A stretch of 64,000 nucleotides of DNA from Paralvinella palmiformis. Its lineage: Eukaryota; Annelida; Polychaeta; Terebellida; Alvinellidae. A program made the position numbers and the translations under genes. How positions within the stretch are numbered: position 1 is the stretch's first letter; each line of letters begins with the position of its first letter. Below the pieces are notes generated by a model, which worked only from the letters and a program-made list of their open reading frames with translations, searched no databases and was not told where the DNA came from. Where the stretch lies: the NCBI GenBank assembly GCA_025642065.1, contig JAODUP010001454.1:21183-85182 (forward strand), in the 5' to 3' direction. Shown here in pieces: positions 58,621-64,000 of the stretch.

Positions 58621-59039
58621 GAATGGCATTGTTCTTAATGTATGTTTTTCTTTAACCCGTCATTGCAACTGTTACATGTCACATTTTTCAATCAAGCAAA
58701 ATATAAATGATGTCAATTACAGAAAATTCTGTCAAAATCAATGTGACAGAGTAAATATATATCTATGTTTCCTTCTATCTTTCATGGAGAACAGGGTATT
58801 TATATATTGATTAATGTAGATTAAAATGCCAAAACGCTAATAAGCATTATGTCACAGACTACTTACCCCAGATATCAAGATAAATTACTTTGGCATTTGT
58901 GATAATTATTATTACTTATACCTTGCTATATCCTTTTATTTATTTAACAGCTTGCGAAGTATCAATTAAACAGGTACATATAGGATTGAAATAGGTGAAC
59001 CTTCAAAAGAGGACATTGACTCTATTCATCAAAGCGTGT
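58621..59039. other. AT-rich stretch without recognised features
   Basis: Nothing recognised. Confidence 0.45.
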
Positions 59040-59500
59040 GGCTTACTTATGGAACATTTATCATTCAGTCCTAATCTCTTCATTGGTCCCTGACCATGAA
59101 TTACAAACTCTGCACTATTGCCTATCAAAGTCTTTCCTCTGAATAATCTCCATATCTATTTTCCATGCTTTCCTTAGCACCCAAGCCTAGATAACTCCGT
59201 TCATCAAGTTTTCACTTGTTGTCTGTTCCTAAGGGTTAAAACTGAAACTTTGGAATTCACTTTCTGAACATGTCAAGTAATTAAATAGCATAGTTTATTT
59301 CCGTCGCCATTTGAAAACTCACCTTTTCAGACAGGTTTATCCTTCCTAAGTTTCCTTTCCATTTGATCTTTGTTAATGAACTTTGCATTGTACCTTGACC
59401 AAACCCCTATACTATGTGCGCCACTGAGCTATATTCTTTTCGACGATATTGGCGTAGTAGAAGTTTTAAAATTACTATTATTGTTATTATGATATTCGCT
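59040..59500 (+). pseudogene. L2-group LINE 3' fragment (C-terminus and 3' end), same family as fragment B
   Basis: The plus strand reads SPYLFSMLSLAPKPR, LRSSSFHLLSVPKG and then FRRHLKTHLFRQVYP (about 59298-59342). This is the standard CR1/L2 ORF2 ending. The peptide closely parallels fragment B (EPSYLFSMLSVAS and SSSFHLLSIPNV). The 3' terminus at about 59420-59470 (TGCGCCACTGAGCTATATTC, then GATATTGGCGTAGTAG) resembles the terminus of fragment B and ends in ATT-type repeats (about 59472-59490). A strongly 5'-truncated copy. Confidence 0.87.
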
Positions 59501-60654
59501 TTTAAGTGATACACGTAAAGATATAATCAAATAATAGTACTCATTAACTCTAGTAATATGTGTAGAGGTAAGTAATGAAAACCTGCAACTCTTGTCATCT
59601 AATGGCTTAATTATATTATCCTACCCATTTATCTAATTATCATTAGTGTCTACATTGTCATGGCAAACAGGGAAAGGAAAATGTTAAATGACATTACCTG
59701 ACTCCTGACTTAATGGATCATATCCCCACGTAACCAAAGCTGTCGAACTATTTAAGATTTGTATGTATAGTTATTCCCAACAATTACGAGGCCTCTCTAT
59801 GGGGCAAATGTTAACGCAGCTTGCTACATACGTTTAGCCCTCTATCCAATTTCGGCCTAATTATGTCTGGAGGAAGTTTCATCAGGATCGCGTTACTTTT
59901 TGAAGTTGGTAGGCCTGTGTAGCATGCTATGTGCTCTAAAGTGACCTTAAAACAGCAACATTTCACATTTCCTTGTTACTTTCAGAAACATCGTAAATCC
60001 GCATGATTTTTAGCTGGGTTTAAGCTAAATAATTTACGAACCCAGAAAATTATAAAGCGAAAGTTTTAGAAATTGTAGCAGAGAAACATTTACAACAGAT
60101 TTAGTATACATTGGTAAAAGAAATAATTGATTCAATAATTGACCTATAACCAAACAACACATCAATACGGATATATGCATGCTGTGTTAATGTAATTCGA
60201 ACCAGACCCACCTTAATAGGGTTAGCGTTTTTTTCATTTAACATACTAAACATGAATGTCGCCCATAGCACGATATATATACCCGTTAAATGAAAATGTA
60301 GGTAATACAGTAAACAGTTTGCTGGCTTCATGTTTTCAGATACGGACAGACGCGGCTTGAATTTCTTGTTTCTCGAAAAATTACGAATGCTAAACGTTTT
60401 GATTTACCTTAATTTCCAGAATATATCTCATATGTATTTATTTACATTAACAACGACGATGTACACAATATAAAATTATGTTTTCCTGATGTCTACCAAA
60501 TAAAGCTGTTTCCGTATTAGGTAATAAAGCTAACAAAAATATAGCTGACCCAATAGATCATCTTAATTATCACTTAATATTAAAATATGAATGAAGTTAG
60601 AACATGGCTATATAATTCATTTGTCAATCGTCACCTCATACTACACATAATGTT
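59501..60654. other. AT-rich stretch without recognised features
   Basis: A minus frame (60101-60331, 76 codons) has no recognised domain. Confidence 0.45.
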
Positions 60655-60720
60655 TGACTACTACTACTATTATTACGGTTAGTATACAACTACTACTACC
60701 ACTACCTCTATTGATAATGA

Positions 60721-60752
<32 letters not shown>

Positions 60753-60810
60753 GTACTACTATTACTACTACTACTAATAATAATAATAATAATGATAATA
60801 ATAATAACTT
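60655..60810. repeat. (CTA)n then (AAT)n microsatellite
   Basis: ACTACTACT units with interruptions shift to AATAATAAT units. Confidence 0.9.
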
Positions 60811-60932
60811 ATTTTGTTATGTACAAATATCTTAGAATTAACAGAATACAAATAAAACATCAAAACAAAATATTGCATTACTGAAAATTTTAAATATAGA
60901 CTTCCTCTCATATATCATCTTTCTCCCCCTCT

Positions 60933-61484
<552 letters not shown>

Positions 61485-62095
61485 GAAGGAGACCGTAATA
61501 GCGCGTAATAGCTTCCGTACTGTTTGAACTATGCTATCATTTTCAAACCTGACCTAATTTATGCTATTCTAACTATTGTAGTTCTTAAATGTTATTTATG
61601 ACAAGCAGATTAGAGCTAATCTTGAATGTCATAGTACAAACTGGACATAACTGGACCTAGGAAAGATAAATCTATTCCCACATACAACCAAGGTGAATTA
61701 TATATACAAGTAAACTTGTTATGTAAAACACACCAACCGCGCGAACTGTGTCCAATGCCACCGCTCGAGATGCGATGCAGTGTTTCTATTCCTGAGTCAG
61801 GAGTACTTATAATGCTTTAAGAGCGTACTGTGCCTGCTACAGTCATTTAAATGCTGGATAACCAGGCCAGACATCTAAACGGCGTGCCTCCAAAGACGCA
61901 AATAGTACATGGATTATACAGCTCTAGATCAACTTTTCTTGAATGTAGGGACCGGGAAATATGGTCTCCACGCACAGAAAAGGAACATCTCAACCGCAGC
62001 ATAATATGCCTTGTGATATTTGCTGTAGGGTCAAATACCTCATAAACATACAAATCCAATAAATACTATGACCTACTCGTCACTATTATAACAAT
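61485..62095 (-). repeat. R1 tail unit 1 of a tandem pair
   Basis: The first half continues R1 homology with copy a (to about 61720). The second half (61720-62095) is absent from copy a but is repeated in the next unit. Open frames of about 64-70 codons exist on both strands at equivalent places in both units (minus 61847-62059 and 62456-62668). The minus-strand peptides share MDLY.YEVFDP, ANITRHIMLRLRCSF and CTICVFGGTPF.CLAWLS. The product is unknown and it may simply be a repeat with few stops. Confidence 0.75.
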
Positions 62096-62104
62096 TTACA
62101 TCGG

Positions 62105-62695
62105 CGCTTTAGCAGACCGTTATGGCGGAATTGCCGTTCTATATATTAACATTTTCAAATCAGACCTAATGTCTGCTATACAAACTATAATTATAATATA
62201 AGGTTTTATTAATGACAAGGAGACTAAAGTTAGCCTTGAATGTCATAGTACAGACTGGACATAACTGGACCTAGGAAAGATAATTCTATTCCCACAAACA
62301 ACTAAGGTGAATTATATATACAACTAAACTTGTTATATAAAACACACCAACCACACGAGTTGTGTCCAATGCCACCGCTCGAGATGCGATGCAGTGTTTC
62401 TATTCCTGAGTCAGGAGTACATGCTTTAAGAGCGTACTGTGTCTGCTACAGTCATTTAAATGTTGGATAACCAGGCCAAACACTTAAACGGCGTGCCTCC
62501 AAAGACGCAAATAGTGCACGGAATATACAGCTCTAGATCAACTTTTCTTAGAACGCATGGACCTGGAAACACAGTCTCCACGCAGAAAAAGGAACATCTC
62601 AACCGCAGCATAATATGCCTTGTGATATTTGCTGGAGGGTCAAATACCTCATAAGCATACAAATCCAATAAATGCTATGACCTACTCGTCACTAA
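62105..62695 (-). repeat. R1 tail unit 2 of a tandem pair
   Basis: Matches unit 1 at an offset of about 609-618 bp with clear but limited divergence. The start is more diverged and has small indels. Confidence 0.8.
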
Positions 62696-62765
62696 CCCAT
62701 TATATCAAATATTACAAAATTGGTAAAAAGAAAACACGAACCTCAATCTCCGGCACGGGCAATGT

Positions 62766-62839
62766 GTGTTTTAGCTGTGTATAATAAGGCACAGGCACAG
62801 AGAATCTCGAACCGTGAATTCAAACTCTGGACGTTTCTT

Positions 62840-62902
<63 letters not shown>

Positions 62903-62905
62903 GTA
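62766..62905 (-). repeat. R1 head fragment plus (TG)n
   Basis: GTGTTTTAGCTGTGTATAAT and on to GGACGTTTCTTCAG (62842) repeats the first part of copy b. It then passes abruptly into a TG run (about 62842-62899). The TG tract is therefore on the opposite side of the head compared with copies a and b, although a short GTGTG remains on the expected side. Confidence 0.8.
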
Positions 62906-63589
62906 GTACCGAGCTAAGTCAATACAATACAGGCTATCATGTACCTTACCTATCGTTTACATAATGGACAAAATATAATTATATCATTTCTAGAAGATTA
63001 TTCTAATTATATAAAAATACAGGTGCACATGTCCGAACATGCAAAATCACGACGCTTCATGTACAATATAAAAAATAAACTCTAGGAATATTGTTGCCGT
63101 AAAATTGTATATAATTCTTATTACCTTTGCTGCCATCATTGCATAGTATCTTCTTAGGAAATGCGGCATTCTTGCTTGTTTTCCAAAACTAAACACCTTA
63201 AGATGGAATATCCACCATTTCATATTTATCTATTTTAGTGACCAATATGTTCGAAAGTCTACCTTATCTTTTTATTGACATAGCCATATAACAACATTGG
63301 TCATTAACATTTAGGATGTTTTAACGAGTTTAGTCCTTTATTTTATTTCTGAGTTTTACTGTTCAGGAATAGTGTCATTGCTTGTATTATATCGACAAGG
63401 TTATGAGCAAAATAAAAACTATGCAATGGAAGTCAAAACTCTAGTTTCTTTGATGAGAATAAGGTACTTTTAGATTGTCAGCTAATAACTTTCCTTCAAA
63501 CTAAGAAGAGTCCATTGTTTCTGAACTGATTAAATACAAATAATGGGTTTCTGTCCAACAACTTATGACAGGGTCCACCATTAGTAAAA
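62906..63589. other. AT-rich stretch without recognised features
   Basis: It may contain further decayed sequence of the LINE fragment to the right, but no motif could be read. Confidence 0.4.
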
Positions 63590-64000
63590 GAGTCATGCAT
63601 GTTTATGACGGGTGCATTTCAGTCTCTTACAGATACACTTATCAGACAGTCCCTAAAGCGTGTTAGACTCTATAATTTCCTCGCTTGTGAAACTATCTCA
63701 TTATCTCTATTTGTTTCTTAAAAAACATTAAATGTCTGTTGCATTTGATCAAGTTGACTATTATGTTGTTTTTTCTCTAGGTAGAAAGACACTTTAACTC
63801 AATCAAGTAAAATAGGTTTGTCCTATAATAAGCAATGTAGGAGTCATTTTTGACCAATGTATTGATATGTCACATCATTTTGCCAAGCTACCTACTACTT
63901 AAGAATATCCATTATATAAAAACATTCTTGACACAAAAGTGCCTTTAACTGTAGTCCATGCCTTTGTTGGATATCTTACAGAACATTTTAACCCCCTGTT
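63590..64000 (+). pseudogene. L2-group LINE relic at the right edge, internally deleted
   Basis: Near 63608-63660 the plus strand gives GAFQSLTDTLIRQSLKR, resembling the pre-RT linker of relic A at the DNA level (TGCATTCAAGTCTCTTACAG there). From about 63825 it reads ISNVGVIFDQCIDMSHHFAK and then VPLTVVHAFVGYLTEHFNPL. This matches the post-catalytic region vrNLGVxFDxxLdMssHxxk, LVHAFVtSRLDYCNxLL. RT motifs A to C should lie between them, but only about 170 bp separate them, so the core is deleted, as in relic C. The element continues beyond the window. Confidence 0.82.

Overview
This window looks like eukaryotic, non-coding, transposon-rich DNA from an animal genome. It is very AT-rich, every long open frame is either low-complexity or a decayed mobile-element protein, and dinucleotide and tetranucleotide microsatellites are dense. 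The mix of CR1/L2/Jockey-group LINE relics, a Tigger/pogo relic, a tRNA-derived SINE, a MITE and phased GAGT/CAGT/AATC arrays suits an invertebrate, and I would guess a lophotrochozoan such as a mollusc. That guess is weak. No intact host gene, rRNA, true tRNA gene, CRISPR array or operon structure was found.

Layout. Positions 1-4.1 kb hold a decayed LINE on the minus strand: an endonuclease-reverse transcriptase ORF2 relic (1-2075), with an ORF1-like relic (3086-4110) upstream of it in element orientation. The ORF1 relic reads as coiled coil, L1-ORF1-like RNA-binding region, then an IMPACT/YigZ (UPF0029)-like domain. From 9.8 to 10.6 kb lies the first copy of repeat R1, followed by a catalytically dead Tigger/pogo transposase (11.1-12.2 kb). 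Copies of repeat R2 lie at 12.2, 16.2 and 28.3 kb, each bounded by TA and TG microsatellites. LINE C-terminal or 3' relics lie at 14.6-15.4 kb and 19.3-19.8 kb. From 20 to 34 kb the DNA is mostly unrecognised.

From 35 to 45 kb there are two minus-strand L2-group relics (35.8-36.6 and 36.9-38.4 kb), a large GGT/GAGT array (39.2-39.45 kb), an internally deleted plus-strand L2 relic (40.6-41.3 kb), and a near-identical tandem duplication of about 1,652 bp (41.3-44.6 kb). A MITE-like element with long terminal inverted repeats occupies 48,637-49,464. A SINE with a clean 14-bp target-site duplication lies at 53,846-54,031. A LINE 3' end lies at 59.0-59.5 kb. From 60.9 to 62.9 kb there is a compound R1 locus with two tandem units of about 600 bp, and another LINE relic runs off the right edge.

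How the parts relate. The window is a record of repeated retrotransposition and DNA transposition rather than a gene system. Several repeat families (R1 to R4) were recognised only because copies inside this window resemble each other. The most unusual item is the IMPACT/YigZ-like domain joined to a LINE ORF1-like protein.
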